DNA of 64,000 bases, taken from positions 186,001 through 250,000 of the forward strand of contig DVMQ01000018.1 of assembly GCA_018714895.1 (NCBI GenBank). The letters run 5' to 3'. This DNA comes from Coprovicinus avistercoris (GTDB lineage Bacteria; Actinomycetota; Coriobacteriia; Coriobacteriales; Atopobiaceae). The notes beneath the pieces are model-generated. The model searched no databases and was not told the DNA's origin. It saw only the letters and a program-made list of their open reading frames with translations. Shown here one piece after another: positions 53,775-62,700 of this stretch (position 1 is its first letter; every line of letters starts with the position of its first letter). A program made the translations under genes and the position numbers.

Positions 53775-54923
53775 ATGCGTGTTCTTATCGCCATGAGCGG
53801 AGGCGTCGACTCCGGAGTTACCGCTCTTTTGCTTGCGCGTCAGGGGTATGAATGCATCGGTGCAACCATGCTACTTGCCGAGGATGTTGTAGCAACGGGC
53901 TTGCTACCATCTGCCGAGGTTTTATCGGCGGATGATAAAGACTGGAGTATTGCCGATCCCATGGTTCCTCATCCGCTTGCTCCTGTGCCCGAGCCTTCCG
54001 ATGTTGCAGATGCGCGTTCAATTTGTCGTTTGCTGGGTATTGAGCATCGCGTGATAGATGCGCGTCATGCGTTTGAAAGACGCGTGGTTGCGCCTTTCGT
54101 AAATGATTATGTCAACGGTCTTACGCCTAACCCCTGTGTTGTATGCAACCGTTTGGTGAAGTTTGGCCTGCTCTGGGAGGTTGCCCAGGAGCTTGGTTGT
54201 GACGCTATTGCAACAGGACATTACGCCAGGATAGAGCGAGATAGCCAAGGTCGCCCGTGGATAGTGGAGGCCGATGATGTTGAAAAAGATCAGAGCTATG
54301 TGCTCTATCCGGTCCCCGAAGAGGTGCTGGAGCATCTGGTCTTACCTCTAGGAGAGGCGCCTGATAAAACATGGGTGCGCACAATAGCAGAACAAGCAGG
54401 TCTTACCAGTGCGCATAAAAGCGATAGTCAGGACATTTGTTTTGTGCCCGACGGCAACTACACCGCCTTTGTTGAGCGCAATACCAAAGTTGGCCCTCAT
54501 AAAGGACAAATTCTTTCGACGGATGGAACCTGCCTGGGGTGGCATATGGGCCACGAGCGTTTTACGCTGGGCCAGCGCAAGGGTCTCGGTGTTTCTGTGG
54601 GAAGAAGGGTGTACGTCGTTGGTAAGGATGCAGCAACAAATACCGTGTACGTGGGGGATGAAGAACAGCTTATGGTCAGGCGCGTGACGGTTGACAATGC
54701 TGTGTTTGCCCCCGGGTGTCCTGAAGCGTCGTTTCAGGGAGAAGTGGTTACGTGCTACCACGGAGCCCGTCATAAAGCATCCATAGTACGAACAGGCGCT
54801 TCAACTTTTGAAGTGCGCTTTGAATCTGCCGTTCGTGCTCCTACGCCAGGCCAATCTGCCGTTGTTTACCTGGGCAATCGCGTGGCATGCGGGGGCGTGA
54901 TGATAAAAACGTCTCCTTGTTAA
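53775..54923 (+). CDS. mnmA: tRNA-specific 2-thiouridylase MnmA
   Basis: MnmA transfers sulphur to U34 of tRNA Lys, Glu and Gln. The 382-residue product has the PP-loop MSGGVDSGV, the catalytic Cys in TPNPCVVCN, the second Cys in SQDICFVPDGNY and the C-terminal domain GQRKGLGVSVG. Residues about 40-70 form an insertion rich in A, D and P (SAEVLSADDKDWSIADPMV) relative to the usual short acidic loop. AGGAGG is seven bases before ATG 53775; the frame's earlier start overlaps the preceding gene. Confidence 0.93.
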   Translation: MRVLIAMSGGVDSGVTALLLARQGYECIGATMLLAEDVVATGLLPSAEVLSADDKDWSIADPMVPHPLAPVPEPSDVADARSICRLLGIEHRVIDARHAFERRVVAPFVNDYVNGLTPNPCVVCNRLVKFGLLWEVAQELGCDAIATGHYARIERDSQGRPWIVEADDVEKDQSYVLYPVPEEVLEHLVLPLGEAPDKTWVRTIAEQAGLTSAHKSDSQDICFVPDGNYTAFVERNTKVGPHKGQILSTDGTCLGWHMGHERFTLGQRKGLGVSVGRRVYVVGKDAATNTVYVGDEEQLMVRRVTVDNAVFAPGCPEASFQGEVVTCYHGARHKASIVRTGASTFEVRFESAVRAPTPGQSAVVYLGNRVACGGVMIKTSPC

Positions 54924-55045
54924 ATTCCGCTAGAATGAATTTTATATTTCGGCAAACGGTATCATCTATTTCGTTAGTGTCATCCGGGGTATGGTGATAT
55001 TAATCGAGTACACCCGCTTTGCGGGTTGACGCATAAGGAGGCACT

Positions 55046-57778
55046 GTGTCAGAACCCTCTGTAAGTTCTCTGTCTGAGCACTCCCTGTCGTCGGCTGCAG
55101 CTACCGAAGAAGCGCTAACTCTGGCAGTTCCAGAAGAGCTTCAGGACAATATGCTGCTGTTTTTGCGACTCGTTCGTAAAGTATTAAACGAATATGACGC
55201 TGAGTTGTTATCGATCTTCGATGAGTTGCTCGCCGATGCAATTCGTGCAAATTCTGAAGATGCTGCCGAGACAGACGATGAACGTGAAGCATTTTCTGAT
55301 GCGGTACGTATTATCGATTCTTTGCCTGTGGAGCGCGCCACCATTCTGATGCGTGCCTTTACGGTTTATTTCCATCTCGCCAATATTTGCGAAGAAAACT
55401 ATCGCGTTACTTCGTTGCGCGATCGAGAGGCAACCGTGCCAACCGATCAGCCTGAAGATCCTATCAACGATCTCACTGTGGCCTATCATCGCTTGGTTGA
55501 CGAGTGCGGGCGTGGCAAAGCAATTGCCTTGCTCAATCGTTTGGAGTTCCGTCCCGTCTTTACTGCTCACCCTACGGAGGCGCGCCGTAAAGCGGTTGAA
55601 GGCAAGATTCGTCGCATATCAGATTTGCTCGAAGAGCGTTCGCGCCTGGGTGGTGCTTCTCTGGCCGAGAATGAGCGCTGCATGTTGCAGGAGATTGACG
55701 CGATGTTCCGCACTTCTCCGATTGCCTTGAAGCGTCCAACTCCTGTTGAAGAAGCAGAGACCGTTATTGATATTTTCGATAACACCCTCTTCGATATGGT
55801 GCCTGAGGTATACCGTCGTTTTGACGATTGGGAGCAGGGTGATAAGGCCGGCTGCGTGCCGCCCATGTGCCCGGCGTTTTTCCACCCGGGTTCTTGGATT
55901 GGCTCCGATCGCGATGGTAATCCCAATGTAACCGCGCGAGTATCACGGCAAGTTGCTGAGAAATATCGTGTCCACGTTCTGAAGGCATTGGCGGAGCGTA
56001 CACGCACTACTGGTCGTAACCTTACGCTCGATGCTCAGTACACCAAACCGTCTGACGAGTTGGTAAACCTCTGGAATCATCAGGTTGAGATGAGCGAGAC
56101 GCTTACCAATCGTGCAGCAGGCATCTCTGCAAGTGAGCGTCATCGTGCCGTTATGCTCGTTATTGCAAATCGCCTGGAAGCAACCGTTACGCGCGTTGCC
56201 GACGTGATGTATCGCAACGCTGATGAGTATATTGAGGACCTTCGTGTTGTGCAGCGCTCACTCGCAAAGGCTGGTGCCGTCCGCACAGCTTATGGTCCTG
56301 TCCAAAAGCTCATTTGGCAGGCACAGACCTTTGGCTTCCATCTCGTCGAGATGGAGTTCCGTCAGCATTCCGTTGTTCATGAGCGTGCCTTAGCCGATAT
56401 TCGCGAACATGGGCGATGGGGCGAGCACGGCGAACTTGATCCCATGACTCGTGAGGTGCTCGATACGTTCCGTGCCATTGGCTCCATTCAGCGTAAAAAT
56501 GGCATTCAGGCCGCCCGCCGTTATATCGTTTCGTTTACAAAGTCTGCACAGGACGTTGCGAATGTGTACGAGTTGGCGCGCCTTGCCTTTGCTCACGCGC
56601 AGGATGTGCCTGTCTTGGATGTTATCCCGCTCTTTGAGCAGATAGAGGACCTCGAAAATGCTGTAACAACGCTCGATGGCATTATTGCTCTGCCAGAGGT
56701 ACAGCAGCGTCTCTCCGAAACGGGGCGTCGCCTTGAGGTTATGCTCGGCTATTCGGACTCTTCAAAGGATGCTGGCCCGACCTCTGCCACGCTTGTGCTG
56801 CATGCAGCGCAGGCGGCCATTGCAAAGTGGGCTGACGAGAACAACATCGATTTGGTACTCATGCATGGTCGCGGTGGCGCTGTTGGACGCGGTGGTGGTC
56901 CTGCTAACCGTGCGGTGCTTTCACAGCCGAAAGGTTCGGTTAACTGCTGCTTCAAACTTACTGAGCAGGGCGAAGTCATTTTTGCTCGCTACGGAGATCC
57001 CACCCTTGCGCGGCGCCATGTCGAATCGGTTGCAGGCGCTACACTCCTACAATCTGCACCATCTATCGAGTGGGTTAATACCGAGACGATGGATAAATTT
57101 GCCGATGTAGCCACTGCGCTCGATGAGGCATCTCGTGAACGCTATCTCGATCTTCTCAACACCGAGAACTTCCCAGAGTGGTTTAGCGAGGTAACGCCGC
57201 TCAACGAGATTGGTCTTATGCCTATTGGTAGCCGTCCTGCGAAGCGCGGCTTGGGCGCAAAGTCTCTTGATGACCTGCGCACCATTCCTTGGATTTTCTC
57301 ATGGTCGCAGGCGCGCTCCAATTTGGCCGCATGGTATGGCCTGGGAACGGCATGTGAGCGCTTTGGAGATCTCGACCGTTTGCGTGAGGCCTATGCGGAG
57401 TGGCCCCTGTTCACTACGTTTATCGACAACATAGAGATGTCACTCTCCAAGACAGACGAGCGTATCGCGCGTATGTACTTGGCTTTGGCAGAGCGTCCCG
57501 ATCTCGATGAGAAGGTCCTCTCTGAAATGGAGCTCACACGTAAGTGGGTTCTGGCGATTACCGGCGATAACTGGCCGCTTGAGCATCGCCGTGTGCTTGG
57601 TCCGGTTATTAAGATGCGTCTGCCCTTTGTAAACGTGCTTTCGATTGCGCAGGTTCGTGCACTCGATGCCGTTCGTACGCATACCGATAAGCTTACGCCT
57701 GAGGAAAAAGAGCGCTTCATTTACCTTATTCTTTGTACGGTTTCTGGTGTCGCTGCGGGCCTGCAAAATACAGGGTGA
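55046..57778 (+). CDS. ppc: Phosphoenolpyruvate carboxylase
   Basis: A 910-residue PEPC, normal length, that converts PEP and bicarbonate to oxaloacetate for anaplerosis or succinate fermentation. Catalytic His lies in FTAHPTEARRKAV (near 174); other signatures are GYSDSSKDAGPTSA (near 568) and HGRGGAVGRGGGP (near 606). The protein ends QNTG, the conserved C-terminus. The start is GTG 55046 with AAGGAGG five bases before. A short hairpin, ACCCGC-TTT-GCGGGT, lies in the leader. The first 30 residues are Ser/Ala/Glu-rich and variable. Confidence 0.96.
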   Translation: MSEPSVSSLSEHSLSSAAATEEALTLAVPEELQDNMLLFLRLVRKVLNEYDAELLSIFDELLADAIRANSEDAAETDDEREAFSDAVRIIDSLPVERATILMRAFTVYFHLANICEENYRVTSLRDREATVPTDQPEDPINDLTVAYHRLVDECGRGKAIALLNRLEFRPVFTAHPTEARRKAVEGKIRRISDLLEERSRLGGASLAENERCMLQEIDAMFRTSPIALKRPTPVEEAETVIDIFDNTLFDMVPEVYRRFDDWEQGDKAGCVPPMCPAFFHPGSWIGSDRDGNPNVTARVSRQVAEKYRVHVLKALAERTRTTGRNLTLDAQYTKPSDELVNLWNHQVEMSETLTNRAAGISASERHRAVMLVIANRLEATVTRVADVMYRNADEYIEDLRVVQRSLAKAGAVRTAYGPVQKLIWQAQTFGFHLVEMEFRQHSVVHERALADIREHGRWGEHGELDPMTREVLDTFRAIGSIQRKNGIQAARRYIVSFTKSAQDVANVYELARLAFAHAQDVPVLDVIPLFEQIEDLENAVTTLDGIIALPEVQQRLSETGRRLEVMLGYSDSSKDAGPTSATLVLHAAQAAIAKWADENNIDLVLMHGRGGAVGRGGGPANRAVLSQPKGSVNCCFKLTEQGEVIFARYGDPTLARRHVESVAGATLLQSAPSIEWVNTETMDKFADVATALDEASRERYLDLLNTENFPEWFSEVTPLNEIGLMPIGSRPAKRGLGAKSLDDLRTIPWIFSWSQARSNLAAWYGLGTACERFGDLDRLREAYAEWPLFTTFIDNIEMSLSKTDERIARMYLALAERPDLDEKVLSEMELTRKWVLAITGDNWPLEHRRVLGPVIKMRLPFVNVLSIAQVRALDAVRTHTDKLTPEEKERFIYLILCTVSGVAAGLQNTG

Positions 57779-57801
57779 TGTTGTAAGAAACGATGAGATT
57801 T

Positions 57802-57836
57802 ACAATGCGCTGCGTCTACGTGGCGCATTGTTTTTA
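57802..57836 (+). terminator. ppc terminator
   Basis: Nine-base perfect arms ACAATGCGC and complement, extended inward by GCGT/ACGT pairs, then TTTTTAT, 24 bases after the stop. Confidence 0.83.
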
Positions 57837-57935
57837 TAGCGACAAAAGATAAAAGCCCGTTGGGCTGTATGGGCTGTGTATACTTGACGGCTAGTGCTTG
57901 CGTGTTGAGTATGCTGGCGAGAAGGGATTGCACAG

Positions 57936-59258
57936 ATGGCGCAGAGGGTGCAGGGAACTGAAGATCTGTTTGGCGATTACATGCGTGCATGGCAGCGCAT
58001 GTGTGATATAGCGCGTGATCTCTTTGGAGCTTACGGCTTCGACATGATAGAAACGCCTGCACTTGAACAGGTTGATACGTTCGTACACGGTATTGGTGAG
58101 TCCACCGATGTCGTGCGTAAGGAAATGTTCCGCGTATTCTCTGGCGCCTTGCTTGAAGGCATGCTTGAAAAAGGTACTGAGAAACACCTCAAGCCGCGCC
58201 AGCGTATGGCTATGCGTCCCGAAGGAACTGCAGGTGTGGTCCGTGCAGCTGTTGAGCACAATTTTGTGCCCCAGGGAGCTGCTCCTGCAAAACTGTGGTA
58301 TGCCGAGGCAATGTTTCGCGGCGAGCGTCCGCAGAAGGGTCGTCTGCGTCAGTTCCATCAGATAGGTGTGGAGTGGCTTGGAGCTTCTGATCCTGCTGCA
58401 GATGCTGAGTGCATCATCATGCTTATGGAGTTCTACAAGCGTCTAGGATTTAGTGATTCAGATCTAAAGCTCTCTATCAACTCTATGGGCGATGCAGCAT
58501 GCCGTCCCGCTTATCGCAACAAAGTCCGCGATTTTATCCTCGACCATGCCGATGAAATGTGCGATGAGTGCCGCGAGCGTGCCGAGATTAACCCGCTGCG
58601 TGCGTTTGACTGCAAAAATGATCACTGCCGTGAAATTATGGCTTCTGCACCGCTTGCACCCGATAATCTCTGTGATGAATGTGCAGCTCATTACGATGCT
58701 GTGAAGAAGTATTTGGATGCGGCTGGAATCGCGTATGTGGAAGATCCAACGCTTGTTCGCGGTCTCGACTATTACACCCGTACCGTTTTTGAGGTTGAGG
58801 CACTTGGCGCGGGGATTGGCTCAATTGGCGGTGGCGGTCGTTACGATGGTCTTATGGAGCTTGAGGGAGGCCGTCCAACACCTGGTTTGGGCTTTGCAGT
58901 TGGATTTGAGCGTATCGTTTTAGCGCTTCAGGCCAAGGGTATTGATCCTTATGGAGAAAAGTCTTCTTGCGTCTATGTAGCCCATACGCCAGGTACCACT
59001 GAGCGTGATGCTGTGTTTGATATCTGTTTGATGCTTCGTAACGCTGGTATTCATACCGAAGCCGATTACCAAGGACGTTCACTCAAAAGCCAGTTTAAGC
59101 AGGCCGATCGTCTTGCGGCGAAACTCTGTGTTGTTGTGGGTGCCGATGAGGTTGCAGAGGGTGTTGTTACGGTGCGCGACATGGCAACACACGAGCAGAC
59201 GCGCGTGTCAAAAGACGAGCTTGTAAACTACATTTTGACCAACCTGGCCGAAGCGTAG
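57936..59258 (+). CDS. hisS: Histidyl-tRNA synthetase
   Basis: A class II synthetase of 440 residues that charges tRNA-His. It begins RVQGTEDLFGDYM, has motif 2 in RGERPQKGRLRQFHQIGVEWLG, the histidine-binding motifs RGLDYYTRTVFE and GGGGRYDGL, motif 3 GLGFAVGFERI, and a C-terminal anticodon-binding domain (from about 335). No T-box leader was seen in the 157-base upstream gap. The pseudouridine synthase gene follows after about 46 bases. Confidence 0.96.
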   Translation: MAQRVQGTEDLFGDYMRAWQRMCDIARDLFGAYGFDMIETPALEQVDTFVHGIGESTDVVRKEMFRVFSGALLEGMLEKGTEKHLKPRQRMAMRPEGTAGVVRAAVEHNFVPQGAAPAKLWYAEAMFRGERPQKGRLRQFHQIGVEWLGASDPAADAECIIMLMEFYKRLGFSDSDLKLSINSMGDAACRPAYRNKVRDFILDHADEMCDECRERAEINPLRAFDCKNDHCREIMASAPLAPDNLCDECAAHYDAVKKYLDAAGIAYVEDPTLVRGLDYYTRTVFEVEALGAGIGSIGGGGRYDGLMELEGGRPTPGLGFAVGFERIVLALQAKGIDPYGEKSSCVYVAHTPGTTERDAVFDICLMLRNAGIHTEADYQGRSLKSQFKQADRLAAKLCVVVGADEVAEGVVTVRDMATHEQTRVSKDELVNYILTNLAEA

Positions 59259-59304
59259 GAGTGAGCCTCATTGAGGCAATACTCTTGTGTACAGAAGCAC
59301 TGTC

Positions 59305-60321
59305 ATGTCGTATACGGCAAGTCACAAAAACATTGCTTTGGCGCAGGATAATTGCGTCAAGATACCGGTACATGACACGGTATCCGCCCGTACCTTTTTG
59401 CTTGATTTGGGAATTAAGCCCCGCGAGGTTCATGCCATCTTTGAAGAACAGCGCCTTACGTGTTCAGGCGAGGTGCTTAAACGCAACGACATGATCTCGC
59501 CGGGAATAGTGCTTGATCTCAGGCTTGCTTGTAGTCAGATAGATCTGCCAGATACAGCAGTTCCTGCGTGTCGGGTGGTGTATGAAGATGGTATTGTGCT
59601 TGCGTGTGACAAGCAAGCCGGTGTACTTGTTCACAGCGATGGGAATGATGCGCCTACGCTTACCGACGCAGTTCAGGCACATCTTGCAAGCCAAGGCATT
59701 TATCGGCGTGCACAGGCTGTACAACGCATTGATGTTCCTACCACAGGGTTGGTGCTCTTCTCGACAGCGCGCGAGTTTCAACCTGCTTTGGATGAGCAGA
59801 TGGCTTCGAGGTCGATGCATAAACGATATCTTGCGATTGTGAAGGGTACGCCTTCGTGGAAAACGCGTCATATTACCGCTGGAATAGGACGCGATCGTCA
59901 TCATGCGCAGCGCATGCGTGTCTGTGCGCCTGGACAGGGAAAATATGCGTCGACATATGTGCGCGTATTGGCTCACCACGATGGATTAACACTGGTGGAA
60001 GCTGAGATTGAGACAGGCAGACGCCATCAGATTCGAGTGCATCTCGCATCGGTGGGTTACCCCCTTTTGGGTGATACGCTCTATGGAGACGGTTTTGGCG
60101 ATGTTAGTGGCAAAAATGAGAAGACTGCCTCTTCTCGGATAAGAAAAGGACAAAAGCAGAAAAAGGCTCATGGCAGCGTTTGCGCAGGCGATGAATCGCT
60201 TATGTTGCATGCCTGGCGTGAAGAGTTTGTGCATCCGCTTACACACGTGCCGCTTACCATAAGAACTGCTTGGCCAGAACGTTTCGAACATTTGGGCTTC
60301 TACGAGGACTACTTTGTTTGA
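59305..60321 (+). CDS. RluA-family pseudouridine synthase
   Basis: A 338-residue enzyme. An N-terminal S4-like part (TFLLDLGIKPREVHAIFEE) precedes the RluA catalytic domain with the catalytic Asp in QRIDVPTTGLVLFS, then KRYLAIVKG and ETGRRHQIRVHLASVGYPLLGD. A basic insertion (about 275-305, RIRKGQKQKKAHG) breaks the C-terminal part. The start is uncertain: ATG 59305 has AGAAG seven bases upstream, while GTG 59287 has GAGG at ten. The RNA target, 23S rRNA or tRNA, cannot be assigned from sequence alone. Confidence 0.87.
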   Translation: MSYTASHKNIALAQDNCVKIPVHDTVSARTFLLDLGIKPREVHAIFEEQRLTCSGEVLKRNDMISPGIVLDLRLACSQIDLPDTAVPACRVVYEDGIVLACDKQAGVLVHSDGNDAPTLTDAVQAHLASQGIYRRAQAVQRIDVPTTGLVLFSTAREFQPALDEQMASRSMHKRYLAIVKGTPSWKTRHITAGIGRDRHHAQRMRVCAPGQGKYASTYVRVLAHHDGLTLVEAEIETGRRHQIRVHLASVGYPLLGDTLYGDGFGDVSGKNEKTASSRIRKGQKQKKAHGSVCAGDESLMLHAWREEFVHPLTHVPLTIRTAWPERFEHLGFYEDYFV

Positions 60322-60325
60322 TACT

Positions 60326-60375
60326 CTATCCGAGAGGAGAGGTGGCTGAGAGGGGCCGCCTTGGGAGGAGGATAG
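60326..60375 (+). promoter_or_regulatory. Structured leader of the hydrogenase-like gene
   Basis: CTATCC (60326-60331) pairs with GGATAG (60370-60375) and GGTGGC (60341-60346) with GCCGCC (60355-60360). The outer helix ends at the start codon and encloses the GGAGGAGG ribosome-binding site. Bases 60336-60353 resemble the 5' end of a tRNA-Ser, but no anticodon or T arm follows. Confidence 0.35.
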
Positions 60376-61992
60376 ATGAGCAACACCATGCGCGGTGTGT
60401 ACACGAATCTTACCGAGATTCGCCGCAAAGTATTCCGAGGCGTTGCAGAGATTGCCTATGGCGACGAGGATGATGCAAAACGTCTTGAACAGCTGCCGTA
60501 TGAGATTATCCCAGGTGAAATCGCCACGTATCGTGAGAGTGTCTTTCTGGAGCGTGCAATTGTCTCTGAGCGTATTCGCCTGGCGCTGGGGCTGCCCTTG
60601 CAGGGTGTAGATAAGCCAGCTGAGCTCACTGAAGGTCTCACAGAAGCCTGGAAACCTGAGACGTACTATGAGCCGCCCCTTATCAATATCATTTCTTTTG
60701 CATGCAATGCCTGCAAAGACAATGTGTATGAGGTCAGCAACGCATGCCAGGGTTGCTTAGCTCACCCTTGTCGTGAAATTTGTCCCAAAGGTGCCATTAC
60801 CTTTGTGAACAAGAAGGCTTATATCGATCAGAGTAAGTGCATTAAGTGTGGTCGATGCATGGCCATTTGCCCCTATCATGCGATTCAGCACTACGAGCGC
60901 CCCTGTGCAAAGGCTTGCGGTATGCACGCCATTGGCTCGGATGAGCATGGTCGCGCCACAATTGATTACGACAAGTGTGTCTCCTGCGGTCAGTGCCTTG
61001 TTAACTGCCCCTTTGGTGCAATTGCTGATAAGAGCCAGCTCTTCCAGGTCATTCAGGCCATCAATCAGGGCGATGAAGTTATTGCTGCTGTAGCTCCTTC
61101 GTTTGTTGGCCAGTTTGGCGGCAAGGGCAATGTGGGCAAGTTGCGTGAAGCTTTCAAGCTGCTCGGTTTCTCCGGTGTTGAAGAGGTCGCACTCGGAGCG
61201 GATTTGTGCTCTGTTCAGGAAGCCGATTACTTCATAGAAGAAGTGCCGGATAAGATGCCCTTCATGGCAACTTCTTGCTGCCCCGCATGGTCGGTTATGG
61301 CAAAGAAGGAATTCCCTGAATACGCAGAGTGCGTTTCGATGGCGCTTACGCCAATGACACTAACGGCTCGTATGATTCGCCGTGAGCATCCCAATGCCAA
61401 GATTGTGTTCGTTGGTCCTTGTGCAGCAAAGAAGCTTGAAGCCATGCGTAAGAGTGTCCGTTCAGAGGTAGATTTTGTTCTCACCTTTGAAGAAATGGCG
61501 GGCATGATGGCCGCAAAGGACATTGAATATCTTGAGCTTGAAGATGACAACAAGTCCGACTTTGATGTTGCTTCTGCCGATGGCCGTGGTTTTGCTGTTT
61601 CTGGTGGCGTTGCCAAGGCTGTTGTAAATGTCATTAAGGATAAGTACCCCGATCGTGAGGTCAACGTTGAGTCTGCGGAAGGCCTTGAAGAATGTCGCGT
61701 CATGATGAAGGCGGCTGCTAAGGGCAAACTCAACGGCTACCTGCTGGAAGGCATGGCATGTCCTGGTGGCTGCATTGCCGGCGCCGGTACTCTTGCTCCC
61801 ATTCAGAAGACGTCTGCAATGGTTGGCATGTATGCCCGTCGTTCTCCCCACAAGCATGCAGATGAGAGCGGTCTTGAAGGAAATATTCCTGAACTTGTGC
61901 GCGAAGATGATTACAAGAATCTTGGCGCCAATGAGATTGCCGAAACCGAAGACGCTATGGGAACGGCTCATAAGGATGACGCTGCGAAATAG
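60376..61992 (+). CDS. Monomeric [FeFe] hydrogenase-like protein, group B-type
   Basis: A 538-residue protein with a Cys-rich N-terminal region (Cys110-Cys136), two 4Fe-4S motifs, CIKCGRCMAICP (155-166) and CVSCGQCLVNCP (201-212), and an H-cluster domain. The three hydrogenase signatures are TSCCPAW (299-305), GPCAAKK (347-353) and EGMACPGGC (458-466), which supply four Cys for the H-cluster. The L1 form TSCCPxW and the short L2 fit group B rather than classical group A. It may exchange electrons between ferredoxin and protons. No maturases (HydE/F/G) are in the window. GGGAGGAGG precedes ATG 60376. Confidence 0.87.
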   Translation: MSNTMRGVYTNLTEIRRKVFRGVAEIAYGDEDDAKRLEQLPYEIIPGEIATYRESVFLERAIVSERIRLALGLPLQGVDKPAELTEGLTEAWKPETYYEPPLINIISFACNACKDNVYEVSNACQGCLAHPCREICPKGAITFVNKKAYIDQSKCIKCGRCMAICPYHAIQHYERPCAKACGMHAIGSDEHGRATIDYDKCVSCGQCLVNCPFGAIADKSQLFQVIQAINQGDEVIAAVAPSFVGQFGGKGNVGKLREAFKLLGFSGVEEVALGADLCSVQEADYFIEEVPDKMPFMATSCCPAWSVMAKKEFPEYAECVSMALTPMTLTARMIRREHPNAKIVFVGPCAAKKLEAMRKSVRSEVDFVLTFEEMAGMMAAKDIEYLELEDDNKSDFDVASADGRGFAVSGGVAKAVVNVIKDKYPDREVNVESAEGLEECRVMMKAAAKGKLNGYLLEGMACPGGCIAGAGTLAPIQKTSAMVGMYARRSPHKHADESGLEGNIPELVREDDYKNLGANEIAETEDAMGTAHKDDAAK

Positions 61993-62014
61993 TGTGTTTG
62001 TTACAGCGTGTTTG

Positions 62015-62046
62015 AAGGCCTGAACAGTTTGTTCAGGCCTTTTTTC
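62015..62046 (+). terminator. Terminator of the hydrogenase-like gene
   Basis: Twelve-base perfect arms AAGGCCTGAACA and complement with a short loop, followed by T6. Confidence 0.9.
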
Positions 62047-62093
62047 TTGAAAGTGACACTGTGAAACGTCTTAATCGCTCGGCGTGAAAGAAG

Positions 62094-62123
62094 AAAAAAG
62101 AGGCCGGAGCAGATGCCGGCCTC
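62094..62123 (-). terminator. Terminator of the small hypothetical gene
   Basis: Arms GAGGCCGG and complement with an eight-base loop; A-run on the left reads as T6 on the minus strand. A T-run on the right allows it to work in both directions. Confidence 0.85.
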
Positions 62124-62155
62124 AGGCTTTTTTTTATTGCAGATGTAAGTAATTA

Positions 62156-62464
62156 CTATTCTGTCTTTTCGCCTTTTACTGAGGCATAAAACGTAGCAGA
62201 GGGGAAAACATCCTTGATCTTGCTGCCGTTTACAAAAGGAATTGCCAAGAATTCATCAAGAGTGGGAACGAGATCGCTGCAATCCACATAGTGATTCTTA
62301 TGGTTGCGCTTACTAGTGTCTTGGGCTCGCCATGCTTGGAAATTTGCATCGGTGAGATAGTACATGGCCGATCCAACCTTCATGTACACAGAGTGATTAC
62401 TGTGAAGGTACTCGACCAGGCCGTCGTAATCCAAATCAAGAGCCTCGTTTGCACGCTTGCCCAT
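62156..62464 (-). CDS. Small hypothetical protein
   Basis: A 102-residue soluble protein I do not recognise. It begins MGKRANEALDLDYDGLVEYL and has a central aromatic stretch (YMKVGSAMYYLTDANFQAW), then HKNHYVDCSDLVPTLDEFL. It has no signal peptide or membrane segment and one Cys. AAGG lies ten bases before the ATG, and it has its own terminator, so it is a real gene. It is divergent from the CapA-type gene. Nothing in it points to a function. Confidence 0.72.
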   Translation of the reverse strand: MGKRANEALDLDYDGLVEYLHSNHSVYMKVGSAMYYLTDANFQAWRAQDTSKRNHKNHYVDCSDLVPTLDEFLAIPFVNGSKIKDVFPSATFYASVKGEKTE

Positions 62465-62593
62465 GGTGGCCCGTCCTTTCCTCGTAGGGGAACCTTCCTA
62501 TAAAGGCATCATACCTTTGTTTATTGCTTACCTTCCCTTTTTTGCCCTTACATTTTGCTAATGACAGAGAAGCTAAGGATGCAGGGCCTAAAT

Positions 62594-62606
62594 CGTTCGG
62601 CGAACG
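62594..62606. promoter_or_regulatory. Palindrome between small protein and capA-like gene
   Basis: CGTTCG-G-CGAACG, perfect. It shares CGTTC-2-CGAA with the sites at 26538 and 40748. Confidence 0.4.
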
Positions 62607-62700
62607 GAAAGACAAATTCTATTATTGGCAGGTAGGTTATGCTTAATTTCATTGTGGTACTTATGTGTTAGCGCTGATGTAGCCTTTGGGGGGACAAGCT

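Noticed and set aside
55012..55026. Attenuator hairpin before ppc
   Set aside because: The ACCCGC-TTT-GCGGGT stem is only six pairs with no T-run and no leader peptide.
57779..57935. T-box riboswitch before hisS
   Set aside because: No T-box consensus or antiterminator pairing could be seen; the hairpin here is the ppc terminator.
60336..60353. tRNA-Ser gene
   Set aside because: Only the 5' 18 bases resemble tRNA-Ser; there is no anticodon stem, variable arm, T arm or acceptor 3' strand.
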